From positions 1 to 5,602 of the forward strand of contig RHKR01000188.1 of the NCBI GenBank assembly GCA_008363265.1: a DNA stretch of 5,602 nt, read 5' to 3'. Of this stretch, positions 1 through 5,602 are shown piece by piece. Under the pieces are notes generated by a model. That model had not been told where the DNA came from, ran no database searches, and saw only the letters and a program-made list of their open reading frames with translations. The position numbers and the translations under genes were made by a program. The number at the start of each line of letters is the position of its first letter. Position 1 is the first letter of the stretch. This DNA is from Chlorobiota bacterium (lineage in GTDB: Bacteria > Bacteroidota > Ignavibacteria > Ignavibacteriales > Ignavibacteriaceae).

Positions 1-1055
1 ATCAGACAGTGATGATCCTTTACACCGCCGGCACTACGGGGCTTTCAAAAGGTGTGATGATCACGCACCGTCAGATATTCTGGAACGCAATAAACACTGT
101 TTTGCGGCTCAATCTTACAGAGAACGACCATACACAGAGCTACGCTCCATTTTTCCACACAGGTGGATGGAATGTGCTGTTCACTCCGTTTCTCTTTGTT
201 GGTGGCTCTCACACGATATTAAACTCGTTCGACTCCGATCTCATCCTTGAGTTGATGGAGAAAGAGAAAACGACACTTTTATTTGGGGTGCCGACAATGC
301 TTCAAATGATGTCGGATTCGCCAAAGTTTGAAACTACTGATCTCAGCAGCGTCAGGTTCGCGATAGTGGGTGGTGCCCCGATGCCGATACCGTTGATCAA
401 CATCTGGCATAAAAAGGGGATCGCCATAAGGCAAGGATTCGGACTCACCGAGGTGGGGCCAAACTGTTTTTCACTCCATCAGGATGATGCCATCCGGAAA
501 AAGGGCTCTATCGGATTTCCGAATTTCTACATCGAGGCGAAGATCGTGGATGAAAAGGGGAACGAACTTCCCCCCAACACTCCGGGAGAGCTTTGGCTTA
601 AGTCACCCGTGGTTACGGAAGGTTACTGGCATAAACCGAAAGAAACAGCCGAGGCGATAACCGACGGTTGGTTCCACACCGGTGATATCCTTATCAGGGA
701 TGAGGAAGGTTACTTCTTTGTCGTCGACAGAAAGAAGAACATGTATATCAGTGGTGGCGAAAATGTTTATCCATCCGAGATCGAAAAATATTTATATGCC
801 AATCCCGCGGTGAAAGAATGCGCCGTTATCGGGGTGGCAGATGAGAGATGGGGAGAGACCGGTAAGGCATTCGTTGTACTGAATGCCGGACACACCCTAA
901 CCCCAGAAGAGATAATCACATACTGCCGGGAAGGGCTGGCAAAGTATAAAATACCAAAGAGTGTTGTTCTAATGGATTCACTTCCAAAGAACGAGGCAGG
1001 GAAAATAAACAGGCAGGAACTTGTTAAAATTCATAACCAACAATCAACACATTAA
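1..1055 (+). CDS. AMP-forming acyl-CoA synthetase, C-terminal part (5' end outside window)
   Basis: This is an adenylate-forming enzyme of the ANL superfamily. It probably activates a carboxylic (fatty) acid with ATP to an acyl-adenylate and then to acyl-CoA, in the cytoplasm. The frame is open from base 3 and enters inside the protein just before the P-loop. Residues below count from the GTG at base 9, which is not the real start. They are: P-loop YTAGTTGLSKG at 5-15; FHTGGWN at 49-55; QGFGLTEVGP at 142-151; GELWLKSP at 193-200; GWFHTGDI at 220-227; hinge region DRKKNMYISGGENVYPSEIE at 240-259; and PKNEAGKINR at 326-335 with the C-terminal catalytic lysine K332. All core motifs are intact, so it looks functional. 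Family members are about 500 residues, so roughly 150-170 residues are missing upstream. The FHTGGWN segment resembles medium- or long-chain acyl-CoA synthetases, but chain length cannot be assigned. The next gene starts 22 bases downstream, suggesting co-transcription. Confidence 0.93.
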   Translation, partial: QTVMILYTAGTTGLSKGVMITHRQIFWNAINTVLRLNLTENDHTQSYAPFFHTGGWNVLFTPFLFVGGSHTILNSFDSDLILELMEKEKTTLLFGVPTMLQMMSDSPKFETTDLSSVRFAIVGGAPMPIPLINIWHKKGIAIRQGFGLTEVGPNCFSLHQDDAIRKKGSIGFPNFYIEAKIVDEKGNELPPNTPGELWLKSPVVTEGYWHKPKETAEAITDGWFHTGDILIRDEEGYFFVVDRKKNMYISGGENVYPSEIEKYLYANPAVKECAVIGVADERWGETGKAFVVLNAGHTLTPEEIITYCREGLAKYKIPKSVVLMDSLPKNEAGKINRQELVKIHNQQSTH

Positions 1056-1064
1056 CCAAATTCC

Positions 1065-1070
1065 GGGAGA
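1065..1070 (+). promoter_or_regulatory. Ribosome binding site for the duplicated-domain lipoprotein
   Basis: GGGAGA lies seven bases before the ATG at 1078. It decides the start: the in-frame TTG at 1021 would overlap the synthetase gene and add 19 polar residues before an otherwise perfect lipoprotein signal peptide. Confidence 0.7.
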
Positions 1071-1077
1071 AAAAAAG

Positions 1078-2010
1078 ATGAAAAAGCTTTTTTCCGTATC
1101 CATTCTCATGCTCGCAGTAGTTCTGTTCTTATCAGGCTGCAAAAAAGAAGACAACCCAGTTGACCCGCCAACCCCGACCGTTGACCCACTCGTTGGCGTT
1201 TGGGTTTCCGAAGGCAGTGATGTTGCCCCTGGTCTCGCCGCTGTTTCAAAGACAAAGAAAGTTGTCGCGACTTTTAACGCGAACAAAACCTACAAAGTTG
1301 TTTCGACCGACTCCAGCAATGTTCAGGTTACCTTCGAAGGTACATGGAGCTATACTGAGAACGCCGGTACAACTATCAGAAGCATCGTTCTCAATCAGTC
1401 AGTTCCTGCCGCTCTTACCTCATCTGGTATCTTCCAGATCGATGCAAAAGGCTACATGTCGTATGAGATCATCCAGACCAACCCTGCAATTCAGGGTTTC
1501 ACAGCTCCTACAGCAGCTGAAGGATTTGGCTCGACCAAATACAACGGTATCGCTCTTGGCGCAACATGGATCCAGAAATATGTTCCACAGGCCCCAACCA
1601 CCGAGCCCCTCGTTGGTACATGGCTTTCCGAAGGTACAAATGTTGCCCCTGGTTTGAGATCGGTTTCGAAAACAAAGAGAATTGACGCAACATTCAACGC
1701 TAACGGTACTTACAAAGTTATCTCTACTGACTCCAGCAATGTGCAGGTTACTTTTGAAGGTACATTCAGCAGCAAAGCTGTTGAAGGTACTTCGATCAGA
1801 GAGATCACATTGAACCAGACAGTTCCTGCAGCTCTTACTTCAACCGGTATCTACAGAGTTAACACTTCCGGTATGTGGTATGAAGTGATCCAGACAACCC
1901 CTGCAATTCAGGGCTTCACAGCTCCTACAGCAGCGGAAGGCTTTGGCAGCACCAAATACAACGGCTTCGCCCTTGGTGCAACCTGGATCCAGAAATACGT
2001 GAAGAACTAA
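1078..2010 (+). CDS. Lipoprotein with two tandem copies of a ~130-residue domain, probably surface exposed
   Basis: I do not recognise this 310-residue protein. It begins with a signal peptide (MKK, then hydrophobic residues 4-18) ending in a lipobox LSGC, with Cys21 the lipidated residue. The next residues are KKEDN, which fit the lipoprotein export signal X-K-(D/E)2-X described in Bacteroidota, so the mature protein may be exposed outside the outer membrane. A Pro/Thr linker (about 26-37) precedes domain 1 (38-169), and a second linker (PQAPTTEP, 170-177) precedes domain 2 (178-308). By hand the two domains are about 75% identical, and their C-terminal thirds are nearly the same. Each starts LVG(V/T)W and has alternating polar and hydrophobic stretches, which suggests a small beta-rich, possibly lipocalin-like fold; that is a guess. 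The copies contain no cysteine and no obvious catalytic motif, so a binding role is more likely than an enzymatic one. It sits 22 bases after the synthetase gene and is followed by a terminator-like hairpin. Confidence 0.88.
   Translation: MKKLFSVSILMLAVVLFLSGCKKEDNPVDPPTPTVDPLVGVWVSEGSDVAPGLAAVSKTKKVVATFNANKTYKVVSTDSSNVQVTFEGTWSYTENAGTTIRSIVLNQSVPAALTSSGIFQIDAKGYMSYEIIQTNPAIQGFTAPTAAEGFGSTKYNGIALGATWIQKYVPQAPTTEPLVGTWLSEGTNVAPGLRSVSKTKRIDATFNANGTYKVISTDSSNVQVTFEGTFSSKAVEGTSIREITLNQTVPAALTSTGIYRVNTSGMWYEVIQTTPAIQGFTAPTAAEGFGSTKYNGFALGATWIQKYVKN
1189..2001 (+). repeat. Intragenic tandem duplication, two units of ~395 bp
   Basis: Unit 1 is 1189-1584 and unit 2 is 1609-2001, separated by a 24-base linker. 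The offset is exactly 420 bases over the first part and 417 after a one-codon difference near 1457-1461. Long stretches match closely, for example around 1310-1345 against 1730-1765 and 1482-1550 against 1899-1967. Many differences fall at third codon positions, so the duplication is not brand new and the protein sequence seems to have been held by selection. Confidence 0.93.
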
Positions 2011-2020
2011 ACACACTTTA

Positions 2021-2084
2021 AACCGGAGTTAAACGGGTTGACCGGCATTAGAGGGCGCGGTTGACCCGTTGACCCGGTTTTTTT
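2021..2084 (+). terminator. Intrinsic terminator-like hairpin between lipoprotein and barrel genes
   Basis: The arm AACGGGTTGACCG (2032-2044) pairs with CGGTTGACCCGTT (2058-2070) over 13 positions, two of them G-U wobbles, around a 13-base loop. A further outer stem, AACCGG (2021-2026) with CCGGTT (2074-2079), leads straight into a run of seven T (2078-2084). It starts ten bases after the lipoprotein stop codon, as expected for a terminator of that gene. The T run is followed at once by the SD of the next gene, leaving no room for a promoter, so some read-through or a promoter further upstream is needed for the downstream genes. Confidence 0.85.
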
Positions 2085-2090
2085 GGAGGA
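2085..2090 (+). promoter_or_regulatory. Ribosome binding site of the barrel gene, abutting the terminator T run
   Basis: GGAGGA directly follows the seven-T run and is only three bases from the ATG at 2094. Spacing is short but usable. The contact with the hairpin could link RNA folding or termination to translation of the downstream gene. Confidence 0.75.
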
Positions 2091-2093
2091 TCA

Positions 2094-3635
2094 ATGAAAC
2101 TATTTAGACTCTTTATTCTCATGGTTGTGTTCCCAATGGCAATGATCGCACAGGATACACGACTTGAAGAAAAACCACCCCGTGAGTTCCAGTTCATCGG
2201 CTATTCTTTCACCAGAATGACCTCGGGTAATGTAACCCCGACCAACGATGTGCTTCAGGGACAGGTTATAGGCCGTCTCTTCGGGCAGAACTCAACTTTT
2301 ACCGTTCCACAGACTACCTGGTATTTTGAGCAGAGGTTCGTACCTATGTTCATTTATAAACCCCAGATACTCGATGATTTTGCAACATTCCGCGGTCTTT
2401 TCAAGATCGATTACACCTGGGGTGACCAGGCATACGGTGTTGGTAACAACCGTGGCGGCGCTATAAACGGCGGACAGATCAACCTTCAGACCTTGATGGC
2501 GAATGTTGAACTGCGACCTGAAGATGCCAATTACAATTTTGTACTCGGTATGCAAAGGATCTTTGACGGTCCGCGCGATCCCAATGTTAACGCGCTTGGC
2601 ATGTTCCAGAACAGCGCTTATAAACTTTCATACTGGGGAACCCAGGGTGTCGGTATCAGTTCATATATCGATTTCGCCTCAGGCAGCAAGCTGAAACTCG
2701 GTATGTACCAGCTTTGGGAAAACGAGATCAAACTTGATGATGATGTTATCCTCTGGATGGCTGATTTCATGTGGAGACCGACTCCTGTAATGGAAGCCGG
2801 ACTTGACGCCTGGTATGTTTACGACAAAGGTAAAGGCGGAAGCGGTATTTCGATTCTTGGACAGGGCCTTACTTCACAGCTCGCTGACTATAATGGTGCA
2901 ACGCGAATCAGATTCCCGGGTGTTATTCAGAAATATGAAGGACATATCGGCTGGTTCGGCGGACATTTCGCCTACAACCGTGAGTTTCTTGCGTCAAGAT
3001 GGTGGATCGACGGATTTGTAATGTCAAACTTTGGTGTTCTTGATACCGTTGGCGCCACAACGGGCAGAGCCGCGACCATTTTTGGTGTGGCAGCAAATGC
3101 CTCGGTTCAGTACAAATATGGCATGACCGCCAACGACAAGATCAGCATCGAAGGTCTCTTTACATCGGGCGACAACAACGGAGTAAGCGACGGAACGCTG
3201 AATTCGGTTATCACCGGTAATGTTTATGGTTCACCAGTAGGCATCTACAGCAACCATAGAGCCTTTCTGCTTTTCCCTGATCCTCAGGTGGTTAACAGAT
3301 ATTATTCAGCAGTTCATGACATTTCGAACATAGGTCTCGGCGTAACTGCCGGTTTCCTCAACATTTCGAAGGATTTCATCCCCAACAAGATGTATGCCAA
3401 GCTCGGTTTTGCGGCCGCGCTTTCGAACAACAGTCTTAAAGGCGGCGGAAATTTCATCGGAAGTGAAGTGAATTTCGAGATGAAATACAATCTTAAGGTT
3501 TTCCTTACCCTTGGTGTTCACGCCGCGTACATGATGACCGGTGATTTCTATGATTCGCCGCAGTCAACTTACACAGGAGAGAAACCGAAGAATCCGTGGA
3601 CATTTTTTACAACGCTTAGCTGGCTGATGTTCTAA
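2094..3635 (+). CDS. Predicted outer-membrane beta-barrel (porin-like) protein
   Basis: This 513-residue protein starts with a Sec signal peptide: K2 and R5, a hydrophobic core at about 6-18, and likely cleavage after Ala19. It has no lipobox. The mature part is rich in Gly, Asn and aromatic residues and in stretches of alternating residues typical of membrane beta strands, such as around 130-160, 174-200 and 275-310. It ends in the strand TFFTTLSWLMF with a terminal Phe, as in substrates of the BAM assembly machine. The segment with NVELRPED and VLGMQRIFDG (about 137-159) recalls the strand pair of porin or alginate-export-like barrels, but I cannot name a family. No plug domain, TonB box, OmpA-like domain or type IX sorting domain is visible. 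A channel or transporter for an organic compound is the simplest role, and a structural barrel is possible. Its stop codon lies inside the SD of the next gene, so it is translated in step with the hydrolase that follows. Confidence 0.8.
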   Translation: MKLFRLFILMVVFPMAMIAQDTRLEEKPPREFQFIGYSFTRMTSGNVTPTNDVLQGQVIGRLFGQNSTFTVPQTTWYFEQRFVPMFIYKPQILDDFATFRGLFKIDYTWGDQAYGVGNNRGGAINGGQINLQTLMANVELRPEDANYNFVLGMQRIFDGPRDPNVNALGMFQNSAYKLSYWGTQGVGISSYIDFASGSKLKLGMYQLWENEIKLDDDVILWMADFMWRPTPVMEAGLDAWYVYDKGKGGSGISILGQGLTSQLADYNGATRIRFPGVIQKYEGHIGWFGGHFAYNREFLASRWWIDGFVMSNFGVLDTVGATTGRAATIFGVAANASVQYKYGMTANDKISIEGLFTSGDNNGVSDGTLNSVITGNVYGSPVGIYSNHRAFLLFPDPQVVNRYYSAVHDISNIGLGVTAGFLNISKDFIPNKMYAKLGFAAALSNNSLKGGGNFIGSEVNFEMKYNLKVFLTLGVHAAYMMTGDFYDSPQSTYTGEKPKNPWTFFTTLSWLMF

Positions 3636-3640
3636 GGAGG
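3633..3640 (+). promoter_or_regulatory. Ribosome binding site TAAGGAGG containing the upstream stop codon
   Basis: The eight bases match the full complement of the usual 16S rRNA 3' tail (CCUCCUUA), and their first three bases are the TAA stop of the barrel gene. The ATG at 3646 follows after five bases. This strong site fixes the start of the lipoprotein hydrolase and implies translational coupling. Confidence 0.9.
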
Positions 3641-3645
3641 ATACG

Positions 3646-4587
3646 ATGAAAAGAATTTATGCAATTGCTTTAACTGGTTTGTTTCTCCTTTCAGGATGCG
3701 CCGGTTTCAGATATTCTGATGCTCCTGCCCTCGAATTTCAGGATGTGGATTACAGCTATCCGACCAAAACCGTTCTCGATAATCCATCAGTGGCTTATGC
3801 TGATCTGGGCTCAGGAGAGAACACACTCATTCTGATCCATGGACTGGCTAGCAATGCCGGTTTCTGGAGATATGTTGCTCCTGAACTCGCCAAGACAAAC
3901 CGCGTTATCGTGGTTGATCTTCCGGGTTACGGTAAGTCACAGAAAGGTGATTACCCCTACACTCTCAGTTTCTACGCAGAAACGATCAAAAAAATGATCG
4001 AAACTCTTAAACTGAAGAATGTAACGCTCGTTGGTCACTCGATGGGCGGTCAGATCTCGACCATCTTCTCGCTCAAGTACCCAGAACTGATAAAAAGCAT
4101 CGTTTTGGCCGCACCCGCGGGATTCGAAAGATTCCAGTATGGTGAGGGTGAATGGTTAAGAAACGCTCTTACACCCAAAGGTGTCCGTTTGAATCCTGAA
4201 GACGGAATAAGAAGAAACCTCGCGAGTAACTTCTACAATTGGGATGACAAATGGGAGTGGATGGTTGAAGAGAGAGCCAGAAACGCCAAAGCGAAAGATA
4301 TGAAGGAGTTCACTTACACGGTTCTTAAATGTGTCGGTGCCATGCTTGATGAACCAACATGGAACAAACTCCAGGGTATCACAGTCCCGACCCTTATCGT
4401 CTATGGTAAACAGGATGGTTTGATCCCAAATCCATACCTGAATCCAGGATTCACTGCCGACATTTTCAAGTCAGGTGCTGCCAAGATCGCAAACAGTAAA
4501 CTGGTTGAGATCGATGAATGCGGTCATATGCTGATAATTGAGAAACCGGCCGAATTCAACAAAGCTGTACTCGATTTCGTAAAATAA
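3646..4587 (+). CDS. Alpha/beta hydrolase lipoprotein (membrane-anchored esterase/lipase-like)
   Basis: This 313-residue protein has a short signal peptide with lipobox LSGC and lipidated Cys18. The residues after it (AGFRY) lack the acidic surface-export motif seen in the other lipoprotein and lack Asp at +2, so an outer-membrane anchor facing the periplasm is likely. The alpha/beta hydrolase core is complete: oxyanion-loop HG at 65-66, VDLPGYGKS at 90-98, nucleophile elbow GHSMGG with Ser132, acid Asp257 in YGKQDGLIP, and His294 in ECGH. A lid of roughly 160-235 lies between core strands. Expected reactions are hydrolysis of esters, lipids or similar bonds; the substrate cannot be told from sequence. 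It lies ten bases after the barrel gene and overlaps the next hydrolase by one base. It resembles that neighbour in the motifs, in the lid (NFYNW against NFHNF) and in the tail (EKPAEFN against EKPDEFN), so the two look like paralogues. Confidence 0.93.
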   Translation: MKRIYAIALTGLFLLSGCAGFRYSDAPALEFQDVDYSYPTKTVLDNPSVAYADLGSGENTLILIHGLASNAGFWRYVAPELAKTNRVIVVDLPGYGKSQKGDYPYTLSFYAETIKKMIETLKLKNVTLVGHSMGGQISTIFSLKYPELIKSIVLAAPAGFERFQYGEGEWLRNALTPKGVRLNPEDGIRRNLASNFYNWDDKWEWMVEERARNAKAKDMKEFTYTVLKCVGAMLDEPTWNKLQGITVPTLIVYGKQDGLIPNPYLNPGFTADIFKSGAAKIANSKLVEIDECGHMLIIEKPAEFNKAVLDFVK

Positions 4588-5453
4588 TGGCGCTCGAAGA
4601 CCTCAAATACCAATTTGAAGTAAAAGAGACTGAAATTATTCCGGGAGTCTCCATCGCCCATACCGATATGGGCGATGGTGATCCCGTTGTTTTTATCCAT
4701 GGTCTGGGAAGTTACATCCCCGCGTGGAACAGGAATCTCGCCGTACTCTCCCGTCATTTCAGATGCATCGCCGTTGATCTCCCCGGTTATGGAAAATCAT
4801 CCAAACCACTCCACAGCGGGACGATGGACTACTATGCCCTTGTGATAATGAAGCTCTTGAACAATCTGGGTATCGAAAAGTTCTCAGTTTGCGGCCATTC
4901 GATGGGGGGCGTTGTTGCATTGAAGATTGCACTTGAACATGCTGAACGACTGAACAAGATGATCCTTGTCGCACCGGGTGGTGCAGAGACTTACAGCGAG
5001 GATGAGAAATTTCTGGTGAGATCATACCTAAACGCTGACAGGATAATGAGCAACGATGATGAGCAGATCGCCAACAATGTGAAGGTGAACTTCCACAACT
5101 TTCCCGAGGAAGCGCAGTTCATGATCGATGACAGGATCGCGATGCGTAACTTCGATTGGTTTGCTGACCATGCCGAAATAGTGGCGCGGAGTGCAAACGG
5201 AGTGTTGAATTCCGATGTCCCATACAGGCTAAATGAAATTCCAATTCCCACACTTGGACTTTTCGGTGAGAATGACAAGATGATCCCAAATCGTTTTGTC
5301 CATCCCTGGTTAACAGTGGGGGATGTGATCCATACCTTCGAAAGCAGTATCTTGGATTTTCAGACTGTACTCCTCGGTGAGTGCGGACATTTCATCCAGT
5401 TTGAAAAACCGGATGAATTCAATTCTGTCGCTACACAGTTCCTTCTCAACTGA
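4587..5453 (+). CDS. Alpha/beta hydrolase, predicted cytoplasmic
   Basis: This 288-residue protein has no signal peptide or membrane segment and should act in the cytoplasm. It carries the full catalytic set: HG at 38-39 in VVFIHGLGS, VDLPGYGKSS at 63-72, nucleophile elbow GHSMGG with Ser105, Asp230 in GENDKMIP, and His268 in ECGHF. A helical lid lies at about 132-210. The overall pattern is like esterases and C-C bond hydrolases of the MhpC/BphD type, but the bond cleaved is not evident. Its ATG shares one base with the upstream stop (TAATG), and I see no SD in the preceding 20 bases. It is therefore probably translated by reinitiation after the lipoprotein hydrolase. It is a shorter paralogue of that neighbour without the export signal, which puts a related activity in a second compartment. 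Confidence 0.93.
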   Translation: MALEDLKYQFEVKETEIIPGVSIAHTDMGDGDPVVFIHGLGSYIPAWNRNLAVLSRHFRCIAVDLPGYGKSSKPLHSGTMDYYALVIMKLLNNLGIEKFSVCGHSMGGVVALKIALEHAERLNKMILVAPGGAETYSEDEKFLVRSYLNADRIMSNDDEQIANNVKVNFHNFPEEAQFMIDDRIAMRNFDWFADHAEIVARSANGVLNSDVPYRLNEIPIPTLGLFGENDKMIPNRFVHPWLTVGDVIHTFESSILDFQTVLLGECGHFIQFEKPDEFNSVATQFLLN

Positions 5454-5492
5454 TTCGTACTCTTACCCGCGCCCTCTGATCCAAAACTTTCA

Positions 5493-5536
5493 CAAAATAA
5501 TTTCTTTCTGAATCATTATCTTACATGATTATTTTG
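5493..5536 (+). repeat. AT-rich inverted repeat in the gap before sucD
   Basis: CAAAATAAT (5493-5501) is the exact inverse complement of ATTATTTTG (5528-5536), and a nested pair AATCAT (5511-5516) / ATGATT (5525-5530) overlaps the right arm. The stems are almost entirely A-T, so this would be a weak terminator. It could be an operator-like site, or chance in an AT-rich region. The 112-base gap 5454-5565 holds nothing else clear: no convincing GC hairpin after the hydrolase and no clean promoter boxes, although a promoter for the next gene is expected here. Confidence 0.35.
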
Positions 5537-5565
5537 AAAAATTTTGCAGAATAAAGGATACAACC

Positions 5566-5602
5566 ATGAGCATTCTTGTTGACAAGAAAACTCGCCTTGT
5601 AG
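5566..5602 (+). CDS. sucD: Succinyl-CoA ligase (ADP-forming) alpha subunit, first 12 codons only
   Basis: The ATG has a good SD (AAAGGA, 5553-5558) seven bases upstream. The 12 visible residues, MSILVDKKTRLV, match the well conserved start of SucD proteins; E. coli SucD begins MSILIDKNTKVI. SucD binds CoA and carries the phosphohistidine of the TCA-cycle enzyme that interconverts succinyl-CoA and succinate with nucleotide phosphorylation. The gene runs off the window, so the nucleotide-binding and histidine motifs cannot be checked. No sucC lies directly upstream, unlike the E. coli arrangement. The 112-base gap and AT-rich leader suggest a separate transcript from the hydrolase genes. Confidence 0.75.
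   Translation, partial: MSILVDKKTRLV

Noticed and set aside
9..11. GTG at base 9 as a real start of the acyl-CoA synthetase
   Set aside because: The frame is already open at the window edge and the protein enters at its P-loop, so the N-terminal substrate-binding part must lie upstream.
1021..1077. In-frame TTG at 1021 as the start of the lipoprotein
   Set aside because: It overlaps the synthetase gene and puts 19 polar residues ahead of a complete lipoprotein signal peptide. The ATG at 1078 has an SD at proper spacing.
1329..1342. Perfect 14-bp palindrome TACCTTCGAAGGTA as an operator
   Set aside because: It lies inside coding sequence for TFEGT, and the matching place in the second copy has lost the symmetry through silent changes, so it is probably chance.
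1482..1496. CCCTG...CAGGG inverted repeat, present in both domain copies (second at 1899-1913)
   Set aside because: It has a short 5-bp stem within the most conserved coding part of the duplicated domain; protein conservation explains its recurrence.
1160..1657. 165-codon open frame on the + strand inside the lipoprotein gene
   Set aside because: It lies in another frame of a gene with a signal peptide and conserved duplicated protein sequence. Its length comes from the duplicated DNA and its product shows no recognisable feature.
2292..2555. Reverse-strand open frame opposite the barrel gene (also 3306-3521)
   Set aside because: The + strand protein has a signal peptide and barrel-like pattern throughout. 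The antisense products look like shadows.
4991..5278. Reverse-strand open frames opposite the second hydrolase (also 4759-5025 and 4524-4757)
   Set aside because: They are antisense to intact catalytic-motif coding sequence, lack an SD or a recognisable product, and overlap each other in part.
1..5602. tRNA or rRNA genes, CRISPR array, insertion sequence
   Set aside because: The window is almost fully coding on one strand. I saw no regularly spaced short repeats, transposase motifs, terminal inverted repeats or tRNA-like cloverleaf in the short gaps.

Overview
The window holds seven genes, all on the + strand, and no RNA gene, CRISPR array or mobile element that I can see. It fits a Gram-negative, outer-membrane-bearing bacterium. 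Two lipoproteins have clear lipoboxes, one large secreted protein looks like an outer-membrane barrel, and the first lipoprotein carries a Bacteroidota-style surface-export motif after its lipidated cysteine. Four of the starts have good Shine-Dalgarno (SD) sequences, one an exact TAAGGAGG. That is unusual for Bacteroidia and Flavobacteriia, so I lean towards another FCB-group lineage such as Ignavibacteria or Chlorobi. The taxonomic call is inference only.

Layout. Bases 1-1055 are the C-terminal part of an AMP-forming acyl-CoA synthetase whose start lies before the window. Only 22 bases separate it from a 310-residue lipoprotein (1078-2010) made of two copies of one ~130-residue domain. A strong intrinsic-terminator-like hairpin (2021-2084) follows, and its T run touches the SD of the next gene. 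Then comes a tight three-gene block: a 513-residue predicted outer-membrane protein (2094-3635), a lipoprotein alpha/beta hydrolase (3646-4587) and a second alpha/beta hydrolase without a signal peptide (4587-5453). In this block the stop codons overlap the next SD or the next start. After 112 AT-rich noncoding bases, the first 12 codons of a probable succinyl-CoA ligase alpha subunit (sucD) begin at 5566.

How they may work together (inference). An outer-membrane channel, a membrane-anchored hydrolase, a related cytoplasmic hydrolase and an acyl-CoA synthetase would suit uptake and stepwise breakdown of an ester or lipid-like compound, with the released acid activated to its CoA thioester. 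No substrate can be read from the sequence. The hairpin between lipoprotein and barrel gene means the two halves may be expressed at different levels from one transcript. sucD looks like a separate unit.
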